This document shows positions 8,616-26,750 of a stretch of DNA of 36,461 nucleotides, in pieces (within the stretch, counting starts at the first letter, position 1; every line of letters begins with the position of its first letter). The DNA lies in the NCBI GenBank assembly GCA_028818385.1, contig JAPPNY010000012.1, positions 1 to 36,461 on the forward strand, given 5' to 3'. The stretch is from Spirochaetaceae bacterium. GTDB taxonomy: Bacteria > Spirochaetota > Spirochaetia > SZUA-6 > Bin103. The position numbers and the translations under genes were made by a program. The notes below the pieces were generated by a model, which saw only the letters and a program-made list of their open reading frames with translations, made no database searches and was not told the DNA's origin.

Positions 8616-9346
8616 CCCGCTACGAGGACGCCGGCTTCCTGACCGGGATCGACGTGCTGGACGGGGACGAGGTTGCCGCCGCCCGGCGTGCCTTCGACGA
8701 GCTCGAGCGCTCGGTCCCGGCCGAACAGCGCCAGATCGGCCTGCATGCCCGCCACTTCCAGGACGAGTTCGTGTGGCGGCTGGCCACCGACCCGCGCGTG
8801 CTGGACGTCATGGAGCACGTGGTGGGCCCGGACGTCATGCTGCTCGGCACCCATTTCTTCAACAAGCAGCCCGACCCGGACGCCGACTCCTACGTCGCGT
8901 GGCACCAGGACGTCACCTACTGGGGCCTGGAGCCGGCCGAGGCGCACAGCGCCTGGATCGCGATCGACGACAGCGACTCCGCCAACGGCTGCATGCGCGT
9001 GCTGCCGCGCTCCCACCGCGAGGGCGTCAAGGCGCACGGCACCGCCGAACGGGCCGGCAACCTGCTGTCGATCAACCAGGAGATCCCGGACGACCAGCTC
9101 GACACGACCGGCGCGGTCGACCTGGAGCTGCGCGCCGGCCAGATGTCCGTACACCATGGCCGGCTCGTGCACGCCAGCAACCCCAACCACTCGACGCGGC
9201 GGCGCTGCGGGCTGGTGGCCCGCTACATCTCACCCGCGGTCAGGCAGGTGAGCCCGGACTCCTACGGCGGGCTGCACGAACCGGTCCTGGTGCGCGGCCG
9301 GGACCGGTACCACCACTTCCCGGCCCGCGAAGCGCCCTTCAGATGA
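8612..9346 (+). CDS. Phytanoyl-CoA dioxygenase (PhyH)-like Fe(II)/2-oxoglutarate oxygenase
   Basis: A 244-residue member of the PhyH-like oxygenases. The iron-binding facial triad is visible: H98-x-D100 in W-H-Q-D-V-T-Y-W-G and H187 in R-L-V-H-A-S-N-P-N. A downstream S-T-R-R-R-C-G provides an arginine for 2-oxoglutarate. These enzymes usually hydroxylate small molecules, not only fatty acyl-CoA. The ATG overlaps the aminotransferase stop, which suggests a joint pathway, for example oxidation of an amino-acid-derived compound. It overlaps the convergent gene at 9339-10445 by eight bases. Substrate unknown. Confidence 0.88.
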   Translation: MTRYEDAGFLTGIDVLDGDEVAAARRAFDELERSVPAEQRQIGLHARHFQDEFVWRLATDPRVLDVMEHVVGPDVMLLGTHFFNKQPDPDADSYVAWHQDVTYWGLEPAEAHSAWIAIDDSDSANGCMRVLPRSHREGVKAHGTAERAGNLLSINQEIPDDQLDTTGAVDLELRAGQMSVHHGRLVHASNPNHSTRRRCGLVARYISPAVRQVSPDSYGGLHEPVLVRGRDRYHHFPAREAPFR

Positions 9347-10445
9347 ACATCGTCCGCGTGTCGTAGTTCTTCAGAATCGACTCGCGGGTGGAATCGCTCC
9401 AGCGGTTGTCGTCCAACTCTCCGGCCAGCGGCCCGTACCGGTACGGGCGTTCCTGCGGATATCGCTGCCGCCGCGCATCGACGGCAAGCGGGATGATGCG
9501 GGAACGGTCATGGACGCGCGCGGCATCGTAGGGTCTGGGCGGATTCCCCCGGACCACCCCGAGCACGGAGGCGCGCGGGTAGAAGCCGAACACCAACGTC
9601 ACCCGCAGGGACTCGGACACGTTGGCGAACGAGCCGTGCACGACCTGGCGGTTGTTGATTGCCACGTCGCCGGGTTGACACAGCATCGGCACCGCGCCGG
9701 GCAGACGATCCGACCCGCCGTTGGCGGCAACCCGTGCGGCGATGTCGACCCTGCCCCGATGGGTGCCGGGAACCACCCAGAGCGCGTTCGCCGGCGTGGT
9801 CGGATGGAGCTGGACCATCATGTTGAACCCATGCGCACCGGGGCCGAGGGCGGCGTTGTCCCAGTGCGTCGTTCCGTCCTGGTGCCATGACGTCGACGGC
9901 CCCAGCGCCGCGTGCTTGATGAAGATCGCCTCGTACCAGGGCACGAAGTCGGGGCCGTTGATCTGCTCCGCTACGGCCAGCAGCCGCGGATGGCCGTACA
10001 GCCTCAGGTAGGAGTCCATGAGCTGCAGCGCGCCGCTGCCGATGTAGTACACGACCTCCTCGGGCGCGCCGTCGGGCGCGTCCGGCTCCGACATCTTCAC
10101 CGGGTGGCGGCCGTCGAGGATCCCGGTGCCGCCGACCGGGTCGCTCAAGGGCCTGGCGAAATGGAACTGCGGCAGCTTGACGTCGACGCCGAGCGCCGGC
10201 CGCCCACGGGCATCGGTGGTAGCCGTGCTGGAGCTCGGCGCGCGCTCCAGCACCCGCTCGAAGTCAGCGTCGAGGTCGCCGAGCTCCGCCTCTCCCAGCA
10301 CCCCCTCGAACACGTAGAATCCGGTGCGCCAGTAGGCTTCGAGAATCCCCGGCAGCAGGTTGCCGTCGTCATCGAACCGCAGAGGCCCGCGGTTGCCCAA
10401 CTCGCCGGCCCGCCGCTCGCCTTCGATCAGGTACGCATCGGTCAT
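9339..10445 (-). CDS. Phytanoyl-CoA dioxygenase-like protein, longer form
   Basis: A 368-residue protein with a PhyH-type double-stranded beta-helix core. Iron ligands appear as H188-x-D190 in W-H-Q-D-G-T-T-H-W and H270 in V-V-H-G-S-F-A-N, followed by S-L-R-V-T-L-V-F-G. It is longer than the gene it faces, with an extended N-terminal region (about 130 residues) and a C-terminal tail, and the two are only distantly similar. The ATG at 10445 has a GGGGGAAA stretch just upstream, and TATAGT at 10472-10477 (minus strand) is a possible -10 box. Substrate unknown; it lies between the aminotransferase operon and the carrier-protein genes. Confidence 0.85.
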   Translation of the reverse strand: MTDAYLIEGERRAGELGNRGPLRFDDDGNLLPGILEAYWRTGFYVFEGVLGEAELGDLDADFERVLERAPSSSTATTDARGRPALGVDVKLPQFHFARPLSDPVGGTGILDGRHPVKMSEPDAPDGAPEEVVYYIGSGALQLMDSYLRLYGHPRLLAVAEQINGPDFVPWYEAIFIKHAALGPSTSWHQDGTTHWDNAALGPGAHGFNMMVQLHPTTPANALWVVPGTHRGRVDIAARVAANGGSDRLPGAVPMLCQPGDVAINNRQVVHGSFANVSESLRVTLVFGFYPRASVLGVVRGNPPRPYDAARVHDRSRIIPLAVDARRQRYPQERPYRYGPLAGELDDNRWSDSTRESILKNYDTRTMFI

Positions 10446-10571
10446 CGTTTCCCCCGTGTCGTCCAGCCCCGACTATAGTACGCGTCGAGCGGAAACGGTC
10501 GTTCCTTTGACCCTCCGCCCCGGAGCCGCTACCCTACTCAACGGCGACATCGCCAGGAGGTTCCCACTCAC

Positions 10572-10804
10572 ATGACATCGACGGAAGATCGCCTCAGGAC
10601 GCTCGTGGCGGAGCATCTGGACGTCGGCCGAGACGTGGATTTCGGTGCCCCAAGCTCGCGGACGCCGGCGTGTCGTCGGTCGACACGGTTGCGTTTCTGA
10701 AGGTCATCACTCAGGAGTTCAAGGTGACCATTCCGCCGGAGGACTTCCCGCAGCTCCAGACCCTCAGCGATCTGGTCGGATATCTGGACGCGCGTAGCGG
10801 GTAG
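10572..10804 (+). pseudogene. Stand-alone acyl carrier protein interrupted by a one-base frameshift
   Basis: The ATG at 10572 follows an AGGAGG at 10555-10560. Read in that frame it gives MTSTEDRLRTLVAEHLDVGR followed by DVDFGAP, a typical first helix, and then runs out of homology to a TGA at 10698-10700. From 10652 the -1 frame resumes perfectly with KLADAGVSSVDTVAFLKVIT and continues to a TAG at 10802-10804. The serine at 10676-10678 (G-V-S-S-V-D-T) is at the phosphopantetheine attachment position. Adding one C to the CCCC run at 10648-10651 would restore a 77-residue carrier protein. It is therefore either a real one-base deletion or a sequencing error. A classical slippery heptamer is not present. 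A PPTase gene follows 42 bases later. Confidence 0.75.
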
Positions 10805-10846
10805 GCGACCCGCGTCCCCCGGAGCACGGTTCGGGCGGATTCCTCG

Positions 10847-11551
10847 ATGGACGAACGATGGTGGCGTCCGGTCACGCGGATCGCAGATGGCGTCATCATC
10901 CACGTCGACCTGACAGGCCGTGCGACCCGCGTGGCGAAGGCGCTGGAATGGCTCGACGGGACCGAACGGGCACGATGGCGCCAGTACCGGTACGCTCGGC
11001 CCCGCACCGAGTTTGCTCTGTGCCGCGCGGCCTTGAGGGCGGTGCTCTGCCGGCAGCTCGACTGCCGCAACAACGAGCTCGCGTTCGAGACGTCGCCCCA
11101 TGGCAAGCCGTCCGCGACGGTCTGCGGGGCGCGCACACCCGGCAGCTTCAATGTCAGTCATAGCGGCGCGCATGCGCTGATCGCGCTGGCGGAGCGGGGC
11201 CGGATCGGTGTGGACGTCGAGGAACGCGTCACCCGGCATGACCCGGACGGTCCGATCCGAGCCGCATTCGCCCGCACGGAGCAACAGGAGCTTGCCGCGG
11301 CGCAGGGGGCGGGCAAGGTCGACCTGTTCTTCACGCTGTGGACGATGAAGGAGGCGCTGATCAAGGCGCTTGGCGTCGGCCTGTCGCTGGACACTGCCGG
11401 CTTCGAGATCCCGCCGGAGATGCGCCGGGGAGCGCGTACCGGCGTGTTCCGGTTTCCCCACGATCCTGCGGTGGGATGGCGACTCGACAATCTGGGCACC
11501 CCCTCCTATGCGGCTGCGGTCGCCGTCGAGCTGGACCCGGTCGCGGCGTGA
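10847..11551 (+). CDS. 4'-phosphopantetheinyl transferase, Sfp type
   Basis: A 234-residue protein of Sfp-type length that should transfer phosphopantetheine from CoA to carrier-protein serines. Motifs in order are R-x-x-F-A-L-C-R-A-A-L-R, P-H-G-K-P, F-N-V-S-H-S-G, the magnesium-binding I-G-V-D-V-E (D123, E125) and W165-T-M-K168-E169-A. The active-site set is complete. The gene sits directly after the broken carrier-protein gene and its stop overlaps the start of the alpha/beta hydrolase (GTGA). The polyketide synthase about 3 kb away needs such an enzyme for its ACP, which makes this the likely activator. Confidence 0.92.
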   Translation: MDERWWRPVTRIADGVIIHVDLTGRATRVAKALEWLDGTERARWRQYRYARPRTEFALCRAALRAVLCRQLDCRNNELAFETSPHGKPSATVCGARTPGSFNVSHSGAHALIALAERGRIGVDVEERVTRHDPDGPIRAAFARTEQQELAAAQGAGKVDLFFTLWTMKEALIKALGVGLSLDTAGFEIPPEMRRGARTGVFRFPHDPAVGWRLDNLGTPSYAAAVAVELDPVAA

Positions 11552-12477
11552 CGTCGGAACGACGGTGGGAAATCCCCACGCCTCTCTCCACGTGCGAAGC
11601 ACGGCTCGACGGTGACACCGTCATCACCCTGAGGAGGCACGGCAACCCGGCCGGTCCACGGCTGGTTCTGAGTCACGGCAGCGGCCTGGCGGCGGACCTC
11701 TACTACCCGTTCTGGGCGCTGCTCACCCATGACTTCGACCTGGTCTTGTACGACCTCAGGAACCACGGCTGGAACGCCGTCGGCCCCCGCGAGCAGCACA
11801 ACATGCCGACGCTGGTCAAGGACCACGTCCGCGTCCTGGATGCGATCGATGGGCACTACGGCGAGAAACCGAAGATCGGCATCTACCACTCGGTATCCGC
11901 GTTGATCTCCCTCCTGTGGTCGTCGACCACCGATCCGCCGCCGTCGCCCGAGCGCAGCCCATTGGCCGCGCAGGTGCTGCTGGATCCAACCCTCTGCAAG
12001 CCGGGTGTCACCCAGGTGGAGCTGGAGGAGGCCGCCCAACGCGCCGCCTCCATGATACGGCGGCGCGGGCACCGATTCGATGCCCGCGAAGATTTCGAGG
12101 AGCTCCTCGGTTACGTGCCGGCCTTCACGCGGGTGCTTCCGGGAGTCCGGGAGTTGATGGCACGCACCACGCTGCGCAGGTCGGCTGACGGGCAGGGGTA
12201 CGAGCTGCGCTGCCCGCGCGACTACGAAGCGCAGGTGATGGAGTTCACCCGCATCTACTGCGTGCTGGTCGACTACGGCACGCTGCCCTGCCCGACGAAG
12301 GTCATCGGATCCGACCCGACGCTGCCGTATGCGTATCTGCCGACGCTCGACCTGAACGACATGACCGAGGTCGACTACGACTTCGTGCCGGAGGCCACGC
12401 ACCTGCTGCCGCTTGAGAAGCCCGAGGAGTGTGTCGCCTTGATCCGGGATTTCCTGGAATCCCACGGTCTGCTGTGA
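11548..12477 (+). CDS. Alpha/beta-hydrolase-fold protein, possible acyl-chain releasing hydrolase
   Basis: A 309-residue alpha/beta hydrolase. The oxyanion region is L-S-H-G-S-G-L-A-A-D, followed by L-Y-D-L-R-N-H-G-W. The nucleophile elbow reads I-Y-H-S-V-S-A, with S115 as the likely nucleophile, D256 in V-I-G-S-D-P and H285 in E-A-T-H-L-L-P. The elbow lacks the usual glycines of G-x-S-x-G, which is odd. The GTG at 11548 overlaps the PPTase stop; the frame is open further upstream but that part lies within the PPTase gene. The synthase in this window has no thioesterase, so this enzyme may release or edit its product; that is inference from position. Confidence 0.82.
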   Translation: MTSERRWEIPTPLSTCEARLDGDTVITLRRHGNPAGPRLVLSHGSGLAADLYYPFWALLTHDFDLVLYDLRNHGWNAVGPREQHNMPTLVKDHVRVLDAIDGHYGEKPKIGIYHSVSALISLLWSSTTDPPPSPERSPLAAQVLLDPTLCKPGVTQVELEEAAQRAASMIRRRGHRFDAREDFEELLGYVPAFTRVLPGVRELMARTTLRRSADGQGYELRCPRDYEAQVMEFTRIYCVLVDYGTLPCPTKVIGSDPTLPYAYLPTLDLNDMTEVDYDFVPEATHLLPLEKPEECVALIRDFLESHGLL

Positions 12478-12483
12478 CGCGGC

Positions 12484-12523
12484 GCGGCCGCCGGCCCTAT
12501 CGGCGTGGCGGGCCGGCGGCCGC
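12484..12523. terminator. Perfect GC-rich hairpin between convergent genes
   Basis: A 14-base perfect inverted repeat (12484-12497 and 12510-12523) with a 12-base loop lies where the hydrolase operon (plus) meets the NCS2 gene (minus); its right arm overlaps the last codons of the permease gene. There is no T-tract on either side, so it may be a bidirectional, Rho-assisted or RNA-stabilising structure rather than a classical intrinsic terminator. Confidence 0.55.
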
Positions 12524-14263
12524 CGTGGCCACGCGAACGGTGACGAGATCGGTGTCGTGGAACTGCCGGTGGCGCACCGAGGAGGCGAGGTGCCTCAGCA
12601 GGCGCAGCGACACCTCCTGCTCGAAGGCCGCCTCGTCCGTCTGCCCGCTGAGCACCGCCATCCGGTCCTGAACGTTCCCGCCGCCCGGGCCGACGGCGAA
12701 CTCCAGGACTGCGCCGCCCTGTTCGCGGTGTGCGACCAGGTGCAGGCGCCGCGAGCCGCGGCCCTCCCCGTCCTGGTCTTCGCCGAGCAGCATGAGCACC
12801 GTTTCCTCGCCTGCAGCGTACAGACGGTCCGCCATCGCGGCTTCCCAGCCGTTGCGGGAGGCGAACTCGGCGAAGAACTGCCGCATGTGCGGCAACACGG
12901 AGCGATCGAAGCGGGTCATCCGGAAACGGCTGCGGCGGGGCTCGGTGAGCGCCAGGAACAGCGTCATCAGGATCGCCGAGTAGCCGCCGGCGTTCATGCC
13001 GTTGCGCAGCAGGCCGCCGGCGAACTCCTCCAGGAGATCGGGGAATACCACGCCGTAATGGCAGCTCACGCCGACCAGCAAGGCGATGCCGACGATCATG
13101 CCCTTGCGAGGATCGAGGCCGTCCTGCACCACGATCTTCAGGCCCACCAGGAACAGCAGCGCCAGCAGCCCGAGCAGGTAGCCGGAGAACACCGGGTCAG
13201 GGACCGCCAGCACGGCCGCAAGCGCCTTGGGCAGGAACACCAGCACGATGAAGGCGGCGCCGGCGGCGACCCCGACCCCACGGGCCGCGACGCCGGTCAG
13301 CTCGATCAGGGGCACGCTGACCGAATAGGTCGTGTTCGGCAGGGTTCCGGCGAGCCCGGAGAGCAGGTTCCCCACGCCATCCGTGGTCACCGCCCCCTGC
13401 ACGGCGCGGAAGTCGACCGCCCGGGCTGCGCGCCACGACACGCGCTGCACGGCGACCGCACTGCTCATGGTCCGCACCGCGGCGATCACCGCGACCAGCA
13501 GGAATGCGGGCAGCAACGCCCAGAAGGTCGGGCCGAAGGTGAGATCGAAGCCCGGCCACCGGCCGCGCGGCAGATCGACCCATGCCGCCCCGGCGACGCG
13601 GCCGAGGTCGTACAGGCCGAACCAGCCGCCGATCATGGCGCCGGCGCCTACCCCGATGACCGGCGCCCAGAGACGCCACGCCGCCGGCGCCTTCAGCATG
13701 AGCGCGGCGATCACCACCACGGTCGCCAGCGCGCTCAGCGGCGCGGCCGCCGCGGGACTCCCGGCCGGCACGCTGGACAGCAGATCGCCCACGGCGGGCA
13801 GAACCGTGAGCGGGATCAGCATGATCACGGTGCCGGAGACCGTGGGGGTCAGGACTCTCTGGAATAGCGCCAACCGCCAGGAGAGCACCAGCGGGACGAG
13901 AGCGGTGATGACCACCAGCGTAGCCAGCAGCGCCGGACCGCCTTCGGCGACGGCCGTGATGCTCACCGAGATGAAGGCCGCGGAGGCACCCATCAGCAGC
14001 ACGTGACCGCCGCCGAACCGGCCAAGGCGGAACGCCTGCAGCACGGTGGTCAGACCCGACACCGCGACCGTGGCGAACACCGCCCAGGAGACGTACGCAT
14101 CGCTTTCGCCGGCGGCGCGCATCACGACCGTGGGTATCAGCATGATGGCCGCCAGGTTGAGGGCGGCAAGTTGCAGCCCGAGCCCGACGGCGAGCGCCAG
14201 CGGAGGCCGCTCGTCCGGCTGGTAGCGTACGCCGGTCGGCGCGTCTGCGTGCGTCGCGCTCAT
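12497..14263 (-). CDS. NCS2-family (UraA-like) permease fused to a degenerate GHKL/RsbW-like domain, copy 1
   Basis: A 588-residue protein. Residues about 20-445 are an NCS2 nucleobase/ascorbate-type transporter with some 12-14 hydrophobic segments and the N-T-T-Y turn of the substrate site. The last 130 or so residues are soluble and resemble the RsbW-like branch of GHKL ATPases: an alpha helix M-R-Q-F-F-A-E-F-A-S-R-N-G-W, an N-box position reading A-A-G-E-E-T-V-L-M-L (the conserved Asn is absent) and a final L-R-L-L-R-H-L-A-S-S-V-R-H. The ATP-binding residues look lost. Two glutamates that bind uracil in UraA are replaced (R in A-V-R-T-M; S-V in N-T-T-Y-S-V-S). The gene follows the polyketide synthase by 24 bases with no clear ribosome binding site. 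A paralogue lies at 29424-31175. Confidence 0.85.
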   Translation of the reverse strand: MSATHADAPTGVRYQPDERPPLALAVGLGLQLAALNLAAIMLIPTVVMRAAGESDAYVSWAVFATVAVSGLTTVLQAFRLGRFGGGHVLLMGASAAFISVSITAVAEGGPALLATLVVITALVPLVLSWRLALFQRVLTPTVSGTVIMLIPLTVLPAVGDLLSSVPAGSPAAAAPLSALATVVVIAALMLKAPAAWRLWAPVIGVGAGAMIGGWFGLYDLGRVAGAAWVDLPRGRWPGFDLTFGPTFWALLPAFLLVAVIAAVRTMSSAVAVQRVSWRAARAVDFRAVQGAVTTDGVGNLLSGLAGTLPNTTYSVSVPLIELTGVAARGVGVAAGAAFIVLVFLPKALAAVLAVPDPVFSGYLLGLLALLFLVGLKIVVQDGLDPRKGMIVGIALLVGVSCHYGVVFPDLLEEFAGGLLRNGMNAGGYSAILMTLFLALTEPRRSRFRMTRFDRSVLPHMRQFFAEFASRNGWEAAMADRLYAAGEETVLMLLGEDQDGEGRGSRRLHLVAHREQGGAVLEFAVGPGGGNVQDRMAVLSGQTDEAAFEQEVSLRLLRHLASSVRHRQFHDTDLVTVRVATAAAGPPRR

Positions 14264-14287
14264 ACCGTGGCGGACAACGGCGCGGTG

Positions 14288-24610
<10,323 letters not shown>

Positions 24611-24626
24611 CCTCGGATACTCCTGT

Positions 24627-24694
24627 TCGTCAAGAGAGCTCGTGGCCCATGCTCCCGTATCCGATCGTCCCCGGCACGCTTCTCGCTCGTCAAG
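24627..24694 (+). repeat. Short repeated word upstream of the polyketide synthase
   Basis: The octamer TCGTCAAG occurs at 24627-24634 and 24687-24694, exactly 60 bases apart, 17 and 77 bases before the synthase start; on the minus strand both read CTTGACGA. The distance is close to six helical turns. It could be a pair of activator or repressor sites, or chance. I found no convincing -35/-10 pair in the 206-base spacer. Confidence 0.2.
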
Positions 24695-24816
24695 GCGCTC
24701 GCGTCGATCCTCACCGCCTCTTTATCGTCATCTGGGAATTGCGTTTGCCTCCGCGCTATGGCGGCTGTTCGGCTCTTTGCGAACGCGCACGCACGGCTTC
24801 CCCCGGACCTTCGCAG

Positions 24817-25803
24817 CTACAGCTCGATTCCGCACTTCGCAGCGATCGCGGTCGCCAGTGCTTCGAAGTCGCGGTAGCAGTCCTGGACCGCGTGGATATG
24901 GGCGCCCAACGCGCCGTCCGCCGCGCGAAGCTGGAACATCGGCTTGCGCGCCTCCTGCGCCATGGGCATCAGGCTGCGGTAGTGCTTCAGCGTAGCCAGA
25001 CAGTCCTCGTCGTCTCCTGACAGCTCGATTGCGGTGCTGTCGCCCAGCGCTTCCGTGCGGTAGACCCCGGGAATCCGCATGATCCATTTCTGGGATGCCT
25101 GATCGGGTCGGCCGATGCGCACGGCATGCTGCATCACGATATACCCCAACGGACGGATCTCGGCCGCGGGCAGCGACAGGTCCGCGTCAGCGGGCCGACG
25201 GCGTACCCGGTCTCCCCATTCCCGGCGCCAGTCCCGAAGCGTGGGACCAAGGCTGCGCAGCCCCTGCAGCGAGAACAGGTCGGGAGCCAGCGGAACGGCC
25301 ACGAAATTCGCGGCAATCATGGCGGCACGGTTGATCGCACCGAGATTGGGGCCGACGTCGATCAGCACCAGCTTGGCGTCCTGCGCCTCCGCAGCCTGCA
25401 GAATCGTACGATGGAACGCAGATTCCGTGCGAAATGCCGCCTCGTCGCCGTCCAGACAATCGGGCCACGCGGCCGAGAGCTTCGCCTCGAACCAGGATAG
25501 CCCCAGATCGCCTACTACCAGACCGAGATTGGTCGTGATCTCCTCGACGTGAGGTCCCGTGATGTCCCCAATCCCCCTCAGGATCGGCGAGATCGATCCC
25601 AGGATGCTCGCGGGATGGTGGCCGTCGGGCCACAGCTCCTCGAGTCGATCCTCGTCGAGGAACATCGCCGTCAGGTTCGCCTGCGGGTCCAGGTCCGCGG
25701 CGACGACGGAAACCCCGATCTCGGAATACATCCAGGCAAGGTGATACACCAGCGTGGTCGTGCCGACGCCTCCCTTGTTGTTGAAGAACGCGATCGTCTT
25801 CAT
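24817..25803 (-). CDS. ParA/MinD-family ATPase (orphan, no ParB)
   Basis: A 328-residue P-loop ATPase. The deviant Walker A is K-G-G-V-G-T-T-T at residues 10-17, preceded by I-A-F-F-N-N; the A' motif is A-D-L-D-P-Q-A-N-L-T, and V-L-I-D-V-G-P-N-L-G is Walker B. Canonical ParA proteins segregate plasmids or chromosomes with a ParB partner. No ParB is nearby, and the C-terminal half (with Y-I-V-M-Q-H and a K-H-Y-R-S-L-M-P-M stretch) suggests one of the stand-alone ParA-like proteins found in many genomes. Its ATG overlaps the stop of the upstream regulator-like gene (ATGA), so the two are probably made together. It ends 206 bases before the polyketide synthase start. Confidence 0.85.
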   Translation of the reverse strand: MKTIAFFNNKGGVGTTTLVYHLAWMYSEIGVSVVAADLDPQANLTAMFLDEDRLEELWPDGHHPASILGSISPILRGIGDITGPHVEEITTNLGLVVGDLGLSWFEAKLSAAWPDCLDGDEAAFRTESAFHRTILQAAEAQDAKLVLIDVGPNLGAINRAAMIAANFVAVPLAPDLFSLQGLRSLGPTLRDWRREWGDRVRRRPADADLSLPAAEIRPLGYIVMQHAVRIGRPDQASQKWIMRIPGVYRTEALGDSTAIELSGDDEDCLATLKHYRSLMPMAQEARKPMFQLRAADGALGAHIHAVQDCYRDFEALATAIAAKCGIEL

Positions 25804-26750
25804 CGCTTCCGGCGGATCGTCGCCAGTACGTGCGAGGGCTCGAACGTGAATTCCGCGGGAGGGTTGCCGTTTCTGCGCAAGGCATCCTGCGCTCGGATCA
25901 CGCCGCGACCGAACGCGTTGACAAAGCCGAGTGTCGCCATGGCTCCGGCGACAACCGGATTGCGGTAGTCGGTCTGCCGGGGGAAGTTTTCCGGGGACGC
26001 CATACCGTACAGGCCACCGGGGTTCTGCACCTCGATACGGTCGTCGAACCAGTTGAAACGTACCGGCGCGTTCGACTCATAAGAGCGGTGCATGACCGCG
26101 TTCAACAGCAACTCCCGAAGGGCAACCGGCGGATAGTCGGTTTCGGTCCGTTCGCGAAACGCCGATTCGGCCACGGGATGGGACTGCGCCGGAAGCGGCA
26201 GGAAGGCCTGCATCTCGCGCAGGACCGTGAGCAGGTCGCCCTCGAATCGCTTGTCGCTCACCGGCTCGGCGGCCATGGTCGTGCCGTCCCAGCGGACAAA
26301 GTGCACATAGGCACCGGGAATCCAGCGCAGTGGATCCTTGGCGAACAGCAGCGTACCGGCGTTCGTGGGACAGTCGGCGGCCAGATCATAGAACCGGAGC
26401 GAGGCCATCTGTTCATCGCGGCTGCGCCTGTTCTCCTCCAGAACGTCCCGCTCCACCGCGGCCGGGAGATAACTCACCAGGAACAGATCCGGAACCAGAT
26501 CGTCCATCGTGCACCCCCGACAGGGGCGGGCGTCGAAGGTCTTCTGGTGGACGGTTCGCTTCTCGATGAGGACTCTCTCTTCCTGTTGATTGGCGCCGTG
26601 GTGCGGTCGGCCGCCGGTCCGATTGCGGGACTCCGCTTGCATCAGGGCTCTCATCGTGCGCGTCGTGTCGACGCTCGAGGATAGCGTGCCACGGGTTGTC
26701 CGCGTAGCGTGGTCGTCGTGTGTCAGCTCCCCGTCGCCGCGCGGAGCCAT
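25800..26750 (-). CDS. ATP-binding transcriptional-regulator-like protein (AlbA_2/GHKL type), 5'-truncated
   Basis: From about residue 56 the protein matches the second half of AlbA_2-GHKL regulators: E-E-R-V-L-I-E-K-R, F-D-A-R-P, P-T-N-A-G-T-L-L-F-A-K-D-P, then the ATPase N-box-like A-L-R-E-L-L-L-N-A-V-M-H-R-S-Y, D-D-R-I-E-V-Q-N-P-G-G and a terminal G-R-G-V-I-R-A-Q-D-A. The N-terminal AlbA_2/Schlafen-like domain (normally over 100 residues) is missing; the residues before 56 look like unrelated sequence, and no other frame upstream supplies the domain. The start is unclear: ATG at 26750, 26654 or 26642, none with a good ribosome binding site. The first overlaps the amidohydrolase stop. It may be a truncated gene kept because it is coupled to the ParA-like gene, or a decaying remnant. 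Confidence 0.6.
   Translation of the reverse strand: MAPRGDGELTHDDHATRTTRGTLSSSVDTTRTMRALMQAESRNRTGGRPHHGANQQEERVLIEKRTVHQKTFDARPCRGCTMDDLVPDLFLVSYLPAAVERDVLEENRRSRDEQMASLRFYDLAADCPTNAGTLLFAKDPLRWIPGAYVHFVRWDGTTMAAEPVSDKRFEGDLLTVLREMQAFLPLPAQSHPVAESAFRERTETDYPPVALRELLLNAVMHRSYESNAPVRFNWFDDRIEVQNPGGLYGMASPENFPRQTDYRNPVVAGAMATLGFVNAFGRGVIRAQDALRRNGNPPAEFTFEPSHVLATIRRKR

Noticed and set aside
10648..10654. Programmed -1 frameshifting in the ACP gene
   Set aside because: The sequence GCCCCAAG is not a canonical X-XXY-YYZ slippery heptamer, and stand-alone ACPs are not known to use frameshifting; a one-base deletion or read error is simpler.
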